Source: Rhododendron vialii (taxonomy: Eukaryota > Streptophyta > Magnoliopsida > Ericales > Ericaceae). From it: a stretch of DNA of 64,000 bases. Positions 32,266 to 44,772 of this stretch are shown here, one piece after another. Both the position numbers and the translations under genes were made by a program. Within the stretch, counting starts at the first letter, position 1. Each line of letters begins with the position of its first letter. The notes under the pieces were generated by a model, which saw only the letters and a list, made by a program, of their open reading frames with translations, had not been told where the DNA came from and searched no databases. The stretch is taken from NCBI RefSeq assembly GCF_030253575.1, contig NC_080564.1, forward strand, positions 6,988,501-7,052,500, read 5' to 3'.

Positions 32266-35200
32266 CTAATTCATTTCTGAACTTACAGTGTGCTTCTTTA
32301 ATCCTTGTGACCTAATGAACTCTTCAATCTTCACCTTAAGCTCAGTGTCAGGAATCAGCATCTCCGAGGTTAGATGAGAACGGTTGAAAGGGTCCGTCTG
32401 TGATTCATGCCAGAAAGCAATAAGAGTCTTCATTCTAGAAGGAGAAAAGAAAATAGAAAGACTGAGGTAGGACGTACACTATCGCTAAGAAGATGCCGCT
32501 GAATAACAGGGCGATCAACTGTTATTCTGGAAGATGGTAAAATCACTGGATCCTTCATTAAGGTGTACTGCAATCAAGATAATTAATTTATCATCCGATC
32601 CAAATTATCAAATGCTCAAACAACAGCTGTGAAAATCTATTTTGATCCAAAAATACGAAATACAGAATATACCTGAATAGGGTCCAGGAACTCATCAGGT
32701 ATCTCTCCAAGAGTAGCTTCAGCATCCAATGCCTCAGAAGCTGCAACTTTGGCTCTCGCACCAAGCTCAATAAACTCGTGTATAATCCTTGGATCTTCAC
32801 CTATTCTTTGGAGGACGTCTGCTGCAGCACTGAACAACTGGGAGAATCAAACCATCAGATTAAGCTCATCCAATTCTACTCCTTAAAGAGAGTACATGAA
32901 CAATCAATGCATATTTTTGATTGTCGAACGTGTTGATAGAGAAGTTAGTAAGTTACAAAATGATACTTCATTTACCTGCTCATTGTATGATCGACCATCC
33001 TTGGTGATGGCAGCTGGGAAAATATTTTCTTTGTCCCCCCTTGCCAGATGAACATAAATGTTGACAATCTAAGAATCAAATCATAGGAGTCAAATCATTG
33101 TTTCTCTTTGCCGATACTGCACTTGCATAATATATAGGTAATTGATATTCACACTGCCCTTTTTTATAACCACACTCCTTATAGGTCACCTTCAATTTGT
33201 ATACTCTTTCACACTTGGAAGGACAGCATTGTAAATTCACATCACAAAAAGACAAAAAAAAAGGTGTGATTGTAAAAAAAGGGCAGGTTGAAAATCACTA
33301 CCCTACCATATATACACATTTTTTGAGCAAATGAAACCAAAACTATTAAACTTCGAAAAACATGCCATCAGGGTTACACGAGAAATTATGATTTCCCCCT
33401 AAGCCATATTGACGTCAACATTAAACATATTCACAACACCACCAGTATTGGTTGTATGCTGTCTGTAGAGTATTGTCCAATAAATGAATGCAAAATAGGC
33501 AAACACAATTCATCAGGAGGGCATTTATCTTATCCCAGAGTCCAACGCCAGAAGATCATAAGTATGTGGGAAGGGAGCATCATTACCAAATGTAATGCTG
33601 CTAGGTCATTCATACTTTGTCAGAAATCCTCAAACTGAAGTCATATTAGGTTAAGAAGTTACTCTCATTTTCATTATGACCTCAGCCAGCAACCTTAACT
33701 AGCAGTTTAGATGTGTAATACCAAAACTTTCATTGACAAGGCCAGGACCCTGGACCAGATACAGCGCTTAACTTAATTCATCAAAAGTACAATCCTCATT
33801 TTTCTTGGCATACCAGCAGTCCATTTTAAAGTTTTTTTTACAACATCACCAAGGAGAAGCGATCCGTTTGCCATCTTCCAATCTAAATTTCACCAAATTG
33901 AAGAGAAATAGCTCGCTCATAAAAAAAAAGAAGAAGTTACATTCACGGTAATGCCAACCTGCTTAAGCAACAGCTTTGGACGGAATTCATACTTTTCAGG
34001 ATCTTTCAAACTAAGAGATTTCCTTTGGGGGCCCACAAGTTGAAGCAAGAAGTAATTGAGCATGCTGGCCACTCTTTCAACCTGGAAAAAGAACCACACA
34101 ATTTTCATTTGAGACATGTATAATGAGGTAACCTTTATATACAAGATAAAAGTTTCAGCAAGCCAAGAAGTCTTATTTGATTGAAAACATAGAAATTTGG
34201 ATGGATTAAGTCATGAATACAGCATCAACAATATATTACCATCTCGGGTAGTAGGAAAGGAGCTGTAATCTGCTCTGAAGTAAATGCTAGCATGGTCACA
34301 TCTTCATTTGCCAACTTCATATCAATGCGAATGATCTATGGTCACCAAGAAATTTAAAGATGAATAGACTGCAAATGGTAAACATATTAAACAATAACAA
34401 CAGAAATGCTAAAATAACAAACAGACATTTTCCTGGGAGTGGAACAATCGGGTTCTCTCCTGCCTCTCTTGGGCCGGTCTTCGCTCCCATTCTGTTGTGT
34501 TAGACATCTCCGCTTCCAATTCTTTCATTTCAAGAATTTTGTTTAGACTTTCGTCGAGAAGATAGATGCTATCGTTGATTAGGAAGTTTAAGAAGTTCAA
34601 GTACACGCCCTTCTCTTCTTCTCTAGCAATCTGAAACAGCATATAGATTGCAGGTGCAGAAACTTATTTAACTAAATCTGATGGGCATGCCAAATGAAGT
34701 TTTTACATATTACAGTGCATGACTATGACTTACCTGTCTCCATGCATTGCGGTGACTAGGAACCTGCCATAAGTATTCGAGAAGTTCCGCAATATTGTGG
34801 CGGATGTTGAACTTGTCATAGAACTGCACAGGGATCGGAAAGAAAGGATGCACATAAAAAGAAAGAAAGGTATGGAAAACATCACATTCATAACTGGACA
34901 CTTGGATCATATATTGGAAATTTAAGACCAAGAGGAAAACATCCTCAAGAAAAGGGCTGGAAAGGACTTGAGTTAGGTTCAATAAGATTCATAAGAATAC
35001 TAGTTTGATTCACGCAAGGAACATAGTTAAAATGAAATGATGTTGCACACAAACTCAAGGTCAACCAGCATAAACATGACATAAGCCATTGCTTGAAACC
35101 CAACACAGAACACGGCAAAAACCATTGAAACAAGTAGCTTGGACAGGTTAGCACGTCATTGTCTTAACCCGGGGTAGAGCCCTCCAGATGAAGGCAAAAA

Positions 35201-38200
35201 GGACAATATAGTACTCTTGCTCATCTATATGGAAGTCCAAAAAAAAATTTCATATCGTCTAACTGAAAAGACTGGAGACAACATTAGAGGCTTTCAATGC
35301 TTTCTGAAGCTGAGAAAATCTGGAACTCAATATTGACAACCAATTAATGTTTTGACACGCTTAAAAACTCACTTATGAAAAGAAGGCTAAGAGAATCTAT
35401 GAGAAAAGGAACAAGCATAAGTAGAAGATTAGGTCAACACTCAAAGGGAAGAACAGAGTAATTGTCTATAGTGCAAAAAATAAACCAGAAGCTTGATGTC
35501 TCAAAACTAAAGATGATTTTCTCTGGGTGTGAATCACCTGCGTGTGTGAACCTGTGAACTCGATGTCAACATAAAGCTTCAGAAGATTCCTCACAAGATA
35601 CTCTAGAGACAGTTGGTGCCCTTCAAATAGTGAAGCCGTGACAGATGAGCCACTGCACACAAAAGTTCAAGGCGTTATTACCTAAAGCTTGAAGGGCAGC
35701 TTTTTTCTCCTTTTTCTCGATGGAATAAAGTAGTACAGAAACAAATGAGGAGCCTTCTACTTCAGTACATTGGGAAACATGAATTACCTTCTACGAGGCA
35801 TCCAACAATTCAGTACTTCAACCATTTTTGCTCTTAAATATGGATTTCTGATGAAATCTGGACTTCCCATGAACATGATAATAAAGTTCATAAAGTCATC
35901 CTGTCGAGCAAGAATGAAAAGAAAAATTATACAAACTATGTCAAAGACCTTATGGAGAATACACATGCCATGAACTTAAGATAAACCCTCGGTATTTAAG
36001 GTACCAGTACGACACCATCTAAAGCTTTAGGAATCCTAGAAGCAAAAATAAGCAATTCCATGGCATCTTCCACTAAGTGCTCCGGCATGCATGCAAATTC
36101 CATTGGGCAAGTCGAAGGTAGAGGCATTTTGAAACCACCAACCAGACCGACCAACCAAACCACCAACAACCGGTAGAAAGACAATGCACGCTGAAGAAGT
36201 TCCCCATCCTAGGAATAACACAGCAGATTCATCATGTCAGAAAGCACCATGAGACAACTTTATTTGAAATATAGAGATCAGCAAGCAGTTGCAAAAATGA
36301 GCTTTGGCTTAGTTGGTCCTTTTGTGGGGCTGGAAGTTTCAATCCTTGTGGGCATGGAGCTCAAAAGTATTTCCATTGGGATAACACGAGGATGAGTTGT
36401 CTGAACAGATTAAGATACTATGGTTTCCAGACACTGTTTACTTCATTTAATATAATACCGACACACATCACATAAGAAAGTGAAAAAGTGAGTCTTGTTA
36501 ATAAATAAAAACAATTGCAACAGCACAAATTTTGAACAAGATATTTCACCCAATTTCCAAAACAAAGCCTAGCTCAATTTCATGGATAAGCAGTAAAAAA
36601 TCTGAAAACATTCATATTGGTATACCGCTCTGCACTTTGTCTCCCCGAACCATGAACAAATATCCAATTAACCTTCAGCATCCCACTACAGTACCTTCAA
36701 ACCAAATAGTATTGAAAAGTGATTGATTAAGTCACTAACTTTCTGTAATCTTTCTTCTCCTATTCTGCAGCTAAAGGATTTCCAAAGCAAGGATGAATAG
36801 CTTTTAATATTCAAAACATATGCTGCTCATGCATTTGATGAAATGGTCATTTAGGGCTGACAAAAAAATTTCCCACGAACGGTGATATAATCCTTTCCTT
36901 TAGTGCTGTCCTGTCCAAAAAAGTATATGATCATTCATTGTTCTTCCCAAAGAGGGAAAAAATATTTCAAATTTGATTAGTTTACTCAAAAAATCTGCAG
37001 CATAAAGATGCCTACGATTGGGAGAATGAAATCATAAACAGATTCATCAGAGAAGGAAAACCATATCTTAACTTCCATTCCTGACCAAGGTATGAAATAT
37101 CAGTTCTGGAAAGAAGATCTAAGGCATAGACAAGCCTGCCCACAAAGGAAGAGACACTCCAAGAAGATCTAAGGCATAGACAAGCCTGCCCACAAAGGAA
37201 GAGACACTCCATCAGAAGTGTGCAATCACGCCCCATCATGATAGTAGAAAAATAGTCCTTCAAACCAAGACTCCACATGCAACGAAACCAGGGCTTAATG
37301 AAGTAGTTTTGCTAAAGCGGAGCATGTCTGCCATTCCCAACCACTTTCTGGGTGAAACTGTTACTTCTGCTAGTTTTTATACAAATAGTTAAAAAGTGTA
37401 ATGGTAAAATCGGCATCACCAGCAGCTGACCAGCTATCAGCTCTGACCCATTGTGCTAAACTGAATATGGTGACCTTGGGTGAGGAGACCATGAATCTTT
37501 TAGCATACAATGACAATTCAATGTATATGAGAATGCCAAACATCAAGTGTTAAGAATTGATTCAACTTGTCAACTATGGTAACTGCTGTTCACGGGCAAG
37601 GCAGGTAATTCACCATGTGAGCGACCAGAATTTATCAGCAATAGTATGCCTTCTTAAACGTGAAAATACGTACACAGACGCAAAAAAACATGAGCCCAAA
37701 CACAAAAACATTTAGAGACACGCATATTGAGGATGGTATACCCTAAGTATCTGAGCTTCATAACATAGCTTTTCCTGCGAATATAACTCAATTTCTTTCT
37801 CAAGGCGAGCTATATCCAGCTCCAGCTGCTGGGAAGGTGCTTGCCCTTGCATGGATTTAAAAGAGGAGAGAGTATCTTCGCATCTTGAGATATCCTGAAT
37901 CCATTCAAACAATGGATTACCAAGAATTAGTGAAAGAAATATGGACATGTCGAAATAACACTGCCCTTGGCAGAAGAGAAAAAAACTAAACGGAATAAAG
38001 GTGAACAACTTCAAAATTTGACAAGATACAGCCATTAAAATCCTATTTTGTCTTTCTTTGTGCAAGGAAAGCATTTTGTTACCTGAACAAGATGCTTAAA
38101 GTCGGAAAATGCTTTCAAGAGACCCAAGTTTAGCGCCCTTGCAGTCATAAAGAAACATTCACAAATAAATGTGTATTTAGTTTTTCCACAACTGCTGGAG

Positions 38201-41200
38201 AATGGCTTATTGTGGAGGACAGGCCCACCAACGTTACTTCCAGAACTGGTAGCTTCTTGAGACTGTAACAACCTATTTTCTGCATCGTGTTGTTTAGAGA
38301 CATCAGCTTTCCCAGCATTTTCTTGGCCTAACCATTCAGCAACTTCTTCCGATGATGCATGTAAAGCAGTCAGTCCTCTAATATCGGTTTCATCACCAAC
38401 ATTCAGGAACAAAAGTAAGAATCCAAAACAAGAGGAAGAAAAAATTTGCAAAAGGAAAACCTAATAGATAGGGAACAGAAAGCCCTCACCTTAAATCCAA
38501 CCGCGTACTGTAAAATACATATCCAGGATCAATTTTGTCCCTCTTTGTAAAATTTGCATCTAGAAATGGCTCACATAGCCGAAGCATAACAGCACTTAGA
38601 CTGACAAACATGCCAGAACTTGCACAAGCTATTGGATCAACCTGGGACCAAGCAAGCCATTCCAAAAAAAAAAATTGAGACCAAATAACTTGTGGAAAGC
38701 AAAGAAGAAGGGAGGGATTTTTTCAAACTACATATCTCAGCAGGGAAAAAGGTAGAACCAGGACCAGTGAAATCACGATGTCTTCTTTTGCCAGGGACAC
38801 TTTTAGGCAGAAAACATCAGGTTACAAGTTCTACCATGCCCTTTGATATAGGGGACTTTTAGCCAATATCAAGTCTTCATTTTATTATTTTTATTTTTTA
38901 CTTTTTTGGGGGGTGTACATTATTGCACTAGAACCAAAACAAAGCCCTAGGACACATGATCAGTAATCTTGTTAATGCAATCATTATTCATAAATTGTGG
39001 AACGTGACAGTTATATCTTAAACAATGCTATGACCTGGACTCTTACCTGCATATGGGCCCTTGATGAATTTTTATTTATCACCTCTCCAAGATACTCAAG
39101 AACATTTTCACGAGTTTCAGCATTTTTAAGAAGACAGAGAAGAACTTCTGACAAGCCATCATACAGGTTATTCATGACAGTTTTGATTGTAGTGAACGAA
39201 GATAACAAATCTGCCGGACGACGGGTTGATGCTTCTGAGAAGCACTGCTGGCTGGTGTTAAAAAGAGAAAAACATTCTGATGTAAGAAAACCTTATTATC
39301 CAGTCTCTTGCAATAAGATTCATGAAGAAATGAAAAATTAGGACACAATACAGAGTTTAATAAAACATCTTTATATTCGTAGTTTTCCACTCGTAGTTTA
39401 TGCATCAAAAAGTAAATAGCACCAAGGCTCAATGGGCAATCAAATGCATCCCCTTGAAATCTTTTATACAGTGCAACTGAGAAATAAAACGATATGTAGT
39501 CCTTTCAACTAATTCCACGAGTCGAAAGATAATAACAGTGTTTCTTCCTTCCAAAATAATTAATCTATGCTCTCACGTCTTATCTTCTCTTGGTGTTTCC
39601 ACTACCATCCCGCGAAGGTTTTCATTGCTAATTCTATCTCGCAAAATCTTACCACATGTATCTCAACAATCTCATTTCACATACACTCATCTTACACGCA
39701 TATCGTTTCTTAGTAGCCCAGCACTACATGCCATATAACACGACTGGTCTTACAGCGCCACAATAGAATTTCCTCTTCAAATTTGTTGGTATCCTGCGGT
39801 CACACAACATCCCCAAAGCACTTTGGTACTTGACTAATCTAATATATCTGCTACACTCTGTAATCTCTCCATTTTTGCTAACAATTGAGCCAAGCCACCT
39901 AAAACGCTCGCTTCGTGGTAACTCCTGATTTTGGAGTGCCACTCTATTAACACTAGCACTTTTACTACCACTAAACTTACACTCCATGTACTCCGTTTTA
40001 CTCGTACTGATCCTAAATCCTTTCGACTCCTATGTTCTCTCCCAGCTTCTAATTCAGCATTACACGCCCCTTGCAATTTCATCTAGAAAGACAATATTGT
40101 CTGCAAACAACATACACCGTGGATATCATCATGAATGTCTAGTTAATTTATCCATAACCAAGGAGAAAGAGGTAAGGACTCAAAGCGGACCCTTGGTGGG
40201 GGAATCTAATAGTTGTAACAATACCCTTGCACATATCCTTAAGAATGTCCATATACCTATTTGTCAAACCCTTTCTCTTCTTTGTACTCTTCAATTACTC
40301 ACCTTAACGAGTAGATTGCTTCCATACTTGATCTACCAGGGGTAAACCCAAACTGATTCTCCGATAAAGCTGTAATCATTCCTATGTGACCCCCAAATCC
40401 AGGAAAATAAATGGCCTCTATTGAATGGAAAAAAGTACCATTATTTGATCCACTCCTGAAACTCTGATTGTGATATCACAAACCAAAAGAAGTAGAGCAA
40501 TAAGTCAAGAAGTATCGTCTACTGAGTAACCACAAGATGATCAGTAGCCAACATCTAACCATCTAAGTTCCAGCCACACAAGACACTTTCACAGAATTGT
40601 CTTCCACCGAGATTTCTATCATGGAGATCCAGAACTTCCCAAGAAAAAAGAGAAGTGCCTGAACTACAAGTATCACAAACTTGTTTACTTGCTAAGTTTG
40701 GCTCCATTACAACCATGAAAAATGTGAATAGTGCAGACACTTAGAAACCAAACAAATAAAAACAACAGGACTTTACTTGCACATACATAAACAAGCTAAC
40801 AATCAGACAATCAGTATTCAAATAACAAGGATGAGGTAAAATGCACGCTTAAAGGATAAGTTCAGTCACCACACCAATGATCAAAGCCATATCTTACTCT
40901 TCTTTGCACAATCGCCATTCTTTTCTCACATCTCCACAAAATCAGTCATCTCTCTAAAATCATCTTCTACACCAAATTCTATCCTCCTTATTATCTGAAC
41001 ATGTTATGTTAAAGAAGGCAGATGTTCGTGTTCCTGAAAGTCCACCATGCTTTTCTTTCTCTTTGTATCTGAGGAACCTATGTTTCTACTCCAACACTAT
41101 CACAAAATAAACTGACTTATGCAACAGTTTTCTTGCTTATTAACTCAAACACCGATAAAAAATTAAAACTGCGGCATCCTTTTTATAGACTTGTATCAAT

Positions 41201-42197
41201 TACGTTATACAGATACCAAATACGATGCAATAAACATAAGAACCATAAGTTCTAATGATTCGAAGGAAAACCATAGAGACAAGCAGAATGGAAAATTTCT
41301 GTACAAGAAACAACAAACGCAAATCCGGATAGGAGGAAATCGAACTCACCCCACATCAGGCTGACTTTTGAACATGGCATGATCGGGAAGAGCACTGACA
41401 TGAAAAAAGGGCCCCAAAATGCTCGTCATCTCAATCACGCGCCCGTTCAAATACGCACCCTTTGGTATCCACCAAAGATGGTTCACCAAACACTTTGCAC
41501 CGACTGGAAAACTAACCAAAAGCAACAAAGCCCTGAGAGGGTGCTGGAAATTCCCTAGAGCAGACACCTTGAGCACATTCCCTCTCAAGTCCTCAAACAA
41601 CTGCTTCAAAATTGAGTCCAAACTATCAAAATCCGAATCCTTAAAAAACTCCTCCAAAAACCCCGGCGGACAACTAACCCCACCACCACCACTACCACTA
41701 CTACTCCCCCCTCCGAACCTGTCAACCGAGCTCGAAACCTCAGCGAAAATCAATGGCAACAACGGCGACACGTTCGAGTTAGTTACAGCCCAATTGGGAA
41801 ACATATCATTATTCCCTAAATGTATCCTACAATAATTAACAGCCAGTTTCTTAGCTTGTCTAATAACCGACTCCATCTCAGACCTAACCGCCTTATCTTT
41901 CATATTAGCAATTTTTTTCCCTTCATCGCAAGCGCGTCGATAACAACCGACTAGGTAATTAAACGGAGGCTCGGCGGACGCGAAATTACCAGAAAGCCGA
42001 TCGATCAAAACCCTTTCCATGAGATCGCGTGAGAGCCTCAGCTCCCTGCCCTCGCTGAGGATTTCGGCCGCCGTCATCTCCAGGTAGACTATTCTCGAGT
42101 CGCTCTCCATCGAGTCAATTAGGGTTACAAGGAAGATCCTTTTGAGGATGATGTCCTCGATTTCGGCCGGAGACCTTTGGGGTTTTTGACTCGCCAT
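32266..42197 (-). CDS. Ubiquitin conjugation factor E4 (UFD2 / plant U-box PUB1-like)
   Basis: Sixteen coding exons on the minus strand: 42197-41350, 39251-39047, 38641-38490, 38377-38083, 37894-37742, 36208-36005, 35900-35788, 35652-35538, 34823-34734, 34630-34427, 34335-34240, 34081-33959, 33068-32976, 32837-32673, 32567-32478, 32397-32266. They join in frame to 1025 aa, close to the 1038 aa of the Arabidopsis protein. The N-terminus [20 protein letters not shown] and blocks such as [34 protein letters not shown] and [20 protein letters not shown] belong to the Ufd2 core. The C-terminal U-box (about 945-1015) includes [16 protein letters not shown] and ITVDRP. E4 enzymes extend ubiquitin chains on substrates already carrying ubiquitin, usually with CDC48/p97, in cytosol and nucleus. 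No stop or frameshift; the exon 10 donor is the unusual AAT-GTCTGT. Confidence in the model is high because every exon-exon junction keeps phase. Confidence 0.95.
33137..33303. mobile_element. MITE in an E4 gene intron
   Basis: GTAATTGATATTCACACTGC CC on the left is mirrored by GGGCAGGTTGAAAATCACTAC on the right, with inner ATAACCACACTCC / GGTGTGATTGT arms. It lies just upstream of exon 13 in the intron between exons 12 and 13. Confidence 0.68.
37111..37210. repeat. Perfect two-copy tandem repeat, unit 50 bp, in an E4 intron
   Basis: AAGAAGATCTAAGGCATAGA ... GAGACACTCC is present twice in direct succession at 37111 and 37161 with no visible difference, in the intron between exons 5 and 6. 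The identity suggests a recent event. Confidence 0.95.
39540..40400 (-). pseudogene. RTE-like LINE reverse transcriptase relic in E4 intron 1
   Basis: Minus-strand fragments in several frames: [94 protein letters not shown] and [14 protein letters not shown]. These are the fingers, the FADD catalytic box (here FADN, one aspartate lost) and the thumb of a non-LTR reverse transcriptase of the plant RTE type. Frameshifts, stops and a deletion between the first two blocks make it inactive. It is in the gene's own orientation within the 2.1-kb intron 1. Confidence 0.82.
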
Positions 42198-42690
42198 GGA
42201 TATAGGAATTAAAAAGCCTGTGCCTTGACGGAGCGGATAAGGATACAGGTTATGTACAGATGAAGGGGATCAATTGGATATAAGTTAAGGGGTTTGGAGA
42301 GATGTTTTAGGGAGATTCAGGGCGTGGGCTTTTGAAACAACATCGCTGGAGGAGAGAGGAGAGTGGTGGACTCATCGTGCGTATGGACTGCGGTTAGAGA
42401 GAGAGAGAGAGGAACCAGATCCTTGGACCTTGGGTTTTGAGGGTAACTGTGGAGACTTTGGAATTATATTTTTTATAATGAAGAGTAGTAAATATATAGC
42501 CAAGGGAGGGAAGAAATTAGTTTCCAAGTTGATTTTGGAATTGGAATTGGAAAGGAAAAAAATTAAGACTCTGTTTGGAAGTTAGGAAAAGAAAGGAAAA
42601 TAAACGAAAGTTAAAATTTTTCTCTCTTCCATTTGTTTAGTATGGAAGGAAAAAGGGAAATTTTGTTTAGCTTAGGAAACTAACGCAAGT
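42198..42690. promoter_or_regulatory. Upstream region of the E4 gene
   Basis: Promoter and 5'UTR of the minus-strand E4 gene should lie here. A GA/CT run at 42397-42412 lies about 200 bp upstream of the start codon. No defined site is called. Confidence 0.4.
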
Positions 42691-43088
42691 GATTAACTTA
42701 TGCATCATAATTTTTTGATTTTGTCTTTATTCAATTTTTTTCTCATTTGTTGGTTTGACGCTAAATTTTTATGTGATATGAGTTCATTTCGATGAAATGA
42801 ATCGAAAAAGTAAAAAATTATGACTTTTACACAAAAAATATTCTGAAAAATATCCAAAAAATAATCCAAAATTTGGCGTTTTGAACTTAAACAGTCCAAA
42901 AATCGACTTTTTGAACTTTTTGCTGGGATATTTTCTCAAAATATGTGTAGAAGTCATAATTTTTTGCTTTTCCGATTCCTAGACAAACTTATATCACATA
43001 AAAAGTTTGCTGTAAAACTAAAAAAGGCAAAAAAAAAAAAAATTTGAATAAGGGCAAAACCAAAAAATTATGCTGCATAAGTTAATTA
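42691..43088. mobile_element. Inverted-repeat MITE, about 400 bp
   Basis: GTGATTAACTTATGCATCAT AATTTTTTG at the left is mirrored by CAAAAAATTATGCTGCATAA GTTAATTAC at the right. Inner arms share AAAAATTATGACTTTTACAC / GTGTAGAAGTCATAATTTTT and the ATGTGATATGAG / CTTATATCACATA motif. The ends are clear; flanking duplication not resolved. Confidence 0.75.
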
Positions 43089-43089
43089 C

Positions 43090-44045
43090 TGGCGTAAACA
43101 CCTCAAAGTCCCAAACTCAGTGTGCGTGCTTCCCGACACCAGCATACGACGTTGATTCCTCCACCGTCGCATTTCGACGTGGCAATTATTCTAGGACCAC
43201 ATCCAAACATACATCAAAAAACACACCCCCACACACAAGTGTATGTGGAGTTTCATTGCGCCATCATGTAATTCTAACCCCTCCACCGCCATACAATAGT
43301 GTGGAGCTTGTGAAAAAAACGCGGGGAAACGAGAACCCCATTGTGATGGAGGAGAGGCCTTCAACATCATATGGCGATGTTACGGATTGATCGTCTTTTG
43401 GTTGCTTTTCCGGTCATTGTTGTAATTCCTATTTCCAATTTGGAGTGAGATCCTTTGTGGTCCTTGTTAAACAGATTGAACAATCTCATTTCTGTTTATT
43501 TTATGAAATTTCCTGAGCTTATATTTACGTTGATAATCGTTCCATTTAAAGCTTATTAAGCGCATCAATAAGGTTAAGAATTATGTCGATAAGAGATCAA
43601 TAAAATGAATAATCTCAACACATTCATGGGGAATTAAAATTTGGTATGTTTCTAATAGAGTTATACAGTAATATTTTTTCAAAATTGTATTCAGTATTGA
43701 TCACCGTAGTAACAATCTCAACACATTCATGTGACTTTTTTCTCTAGAAATCCTAAGGTTCCGATTAGTTGTTGAAAATGTTGTGTGAAAAATTGATTCC
43801 CAGGAAAAATGAAGTGAGATAAAGTAAATGAAAATAAAAATTTATTTTATTGTACGTGTATCTCGCAGGAAAATAAGATTTCCTTCATTGGCAAGACCTA
43901 TTTTTGTGGAAGAGTGTTATCGGGAAAGTTGAGGCTGTGAGTCTAACAACTTTTATAATAACAGAACATACAAAAAAATCATAAAAAAGTTGATTTTCTC
44001 TTCTTTTTTTCCATAATTTTTGTACAACTGAACGGGCCTAAGAGC
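43090..44045. other. Gene-free stretch
   Basis: An open frame of about 100 codons around 43070-43390 has no recognisable motif and begins inside the MITE, so it is not called. No other signal seen. Confidence 0.45.
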
Positions 44046-44772
44046 ATCTCCAATCCAATATTCTAATTGAGAGTATCAAAATACTCTATTTTATTCATAA
44101 AGTGATTTTAGAGAAAATCACTATTCCTATTTACTCCAACCACAAATCCTCTATTTTTCCCTCTAAAATCACTTTACGAAAAAAAATATTTTTTATACTC
44201 TCATAAGGATATGGTTGGTATAAAAATTTAGTTAGAAAAGCTTCCAAGGACAAAAATGTCTTTTAAAAAAGTGAATAGTGTTATGGAGATGATCCTCTAT
44301 ATTTTCTCTTACCCTTTAAATATAGAGGATCAAAATCCAACACCTTCAAATAGAGGAGGGTTGAGAGGATGAGTTGGAATATATTAATACTCTAAAATAG
44401 AAATATAGAGTATGGATAGGAGATGCTCTCCAATCCATACAAAATAGAGGATGGATGTAACACATTGAGGGGAGATTTTGTAATTTATTCCACTTTTTCT
44501 TCACTTTTTCTACTTTTTGGGAGAATCTTTGAGGGACCCACCGTCCTTTTTAGAGTTTGGTCCTCCAAAAGTAAATTTGGTCCTCTAAAAATGGAGGACC
44601 AAAAGTAAATTTGGAGTACAAATTTCCTCCAAACTCTAAAAAGGACGGTGGGTCCCTCAAAAATTCTCCCAAAAAAGTACAAAAAGTGAAGAAAAAGTGG
44701 AATAAATTACAAAATCTCTCCTCAATGTATTACATCCATCCTCTATTTTGTATGAATTGGAGATGCTCTAAG
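44046..44772. mobile_element. AGAGCATCTCCAA-type MITE with nested palindrome
   Basis: The outer ends AGAGCATCTCCAATCC (44048) and GAATTGGAGATGCTCT (about 44752-44769) are inverted repeats; an additional copy, GGAGATGCTCTCCAATCC, is at about 44420. The right half (44428-44770) is a nearly complete palindrome of its own, listed separately. Flanks TA / AA leave open whether this is a PIF/Harbinger-type insertion. Confidence 0.7.
44428..44770. repeat. Near-perfect palindrome, arms about 165 bp
   Basis: Left-arm blocks TACAAAATAGAGGATGGATG, TTTTGTAATTTATTCCACTT, GAGGGACCCACCGTCC and TTTTTAGAGTTTGG each have an exact complement in reverse order on the right, with very few differences. The turn is near 44590 around CTCTAAAAATGGAGGACC. 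Transcribed from either strand it would form a long double-stranded stem. Confidence 0.9.

Noticed and set aside
41419-41835. 138-codon plus-strand frame opposite E4 exon 1
   Set aside because: It is the antisense shadow of the E4 gene; the minus strand gives a strongly conserved protein.
43070-43390. 106-codon plus-strand frame
   Set aside because: Begins in the terminal repeat of a MITE and shows no conserved pattern.
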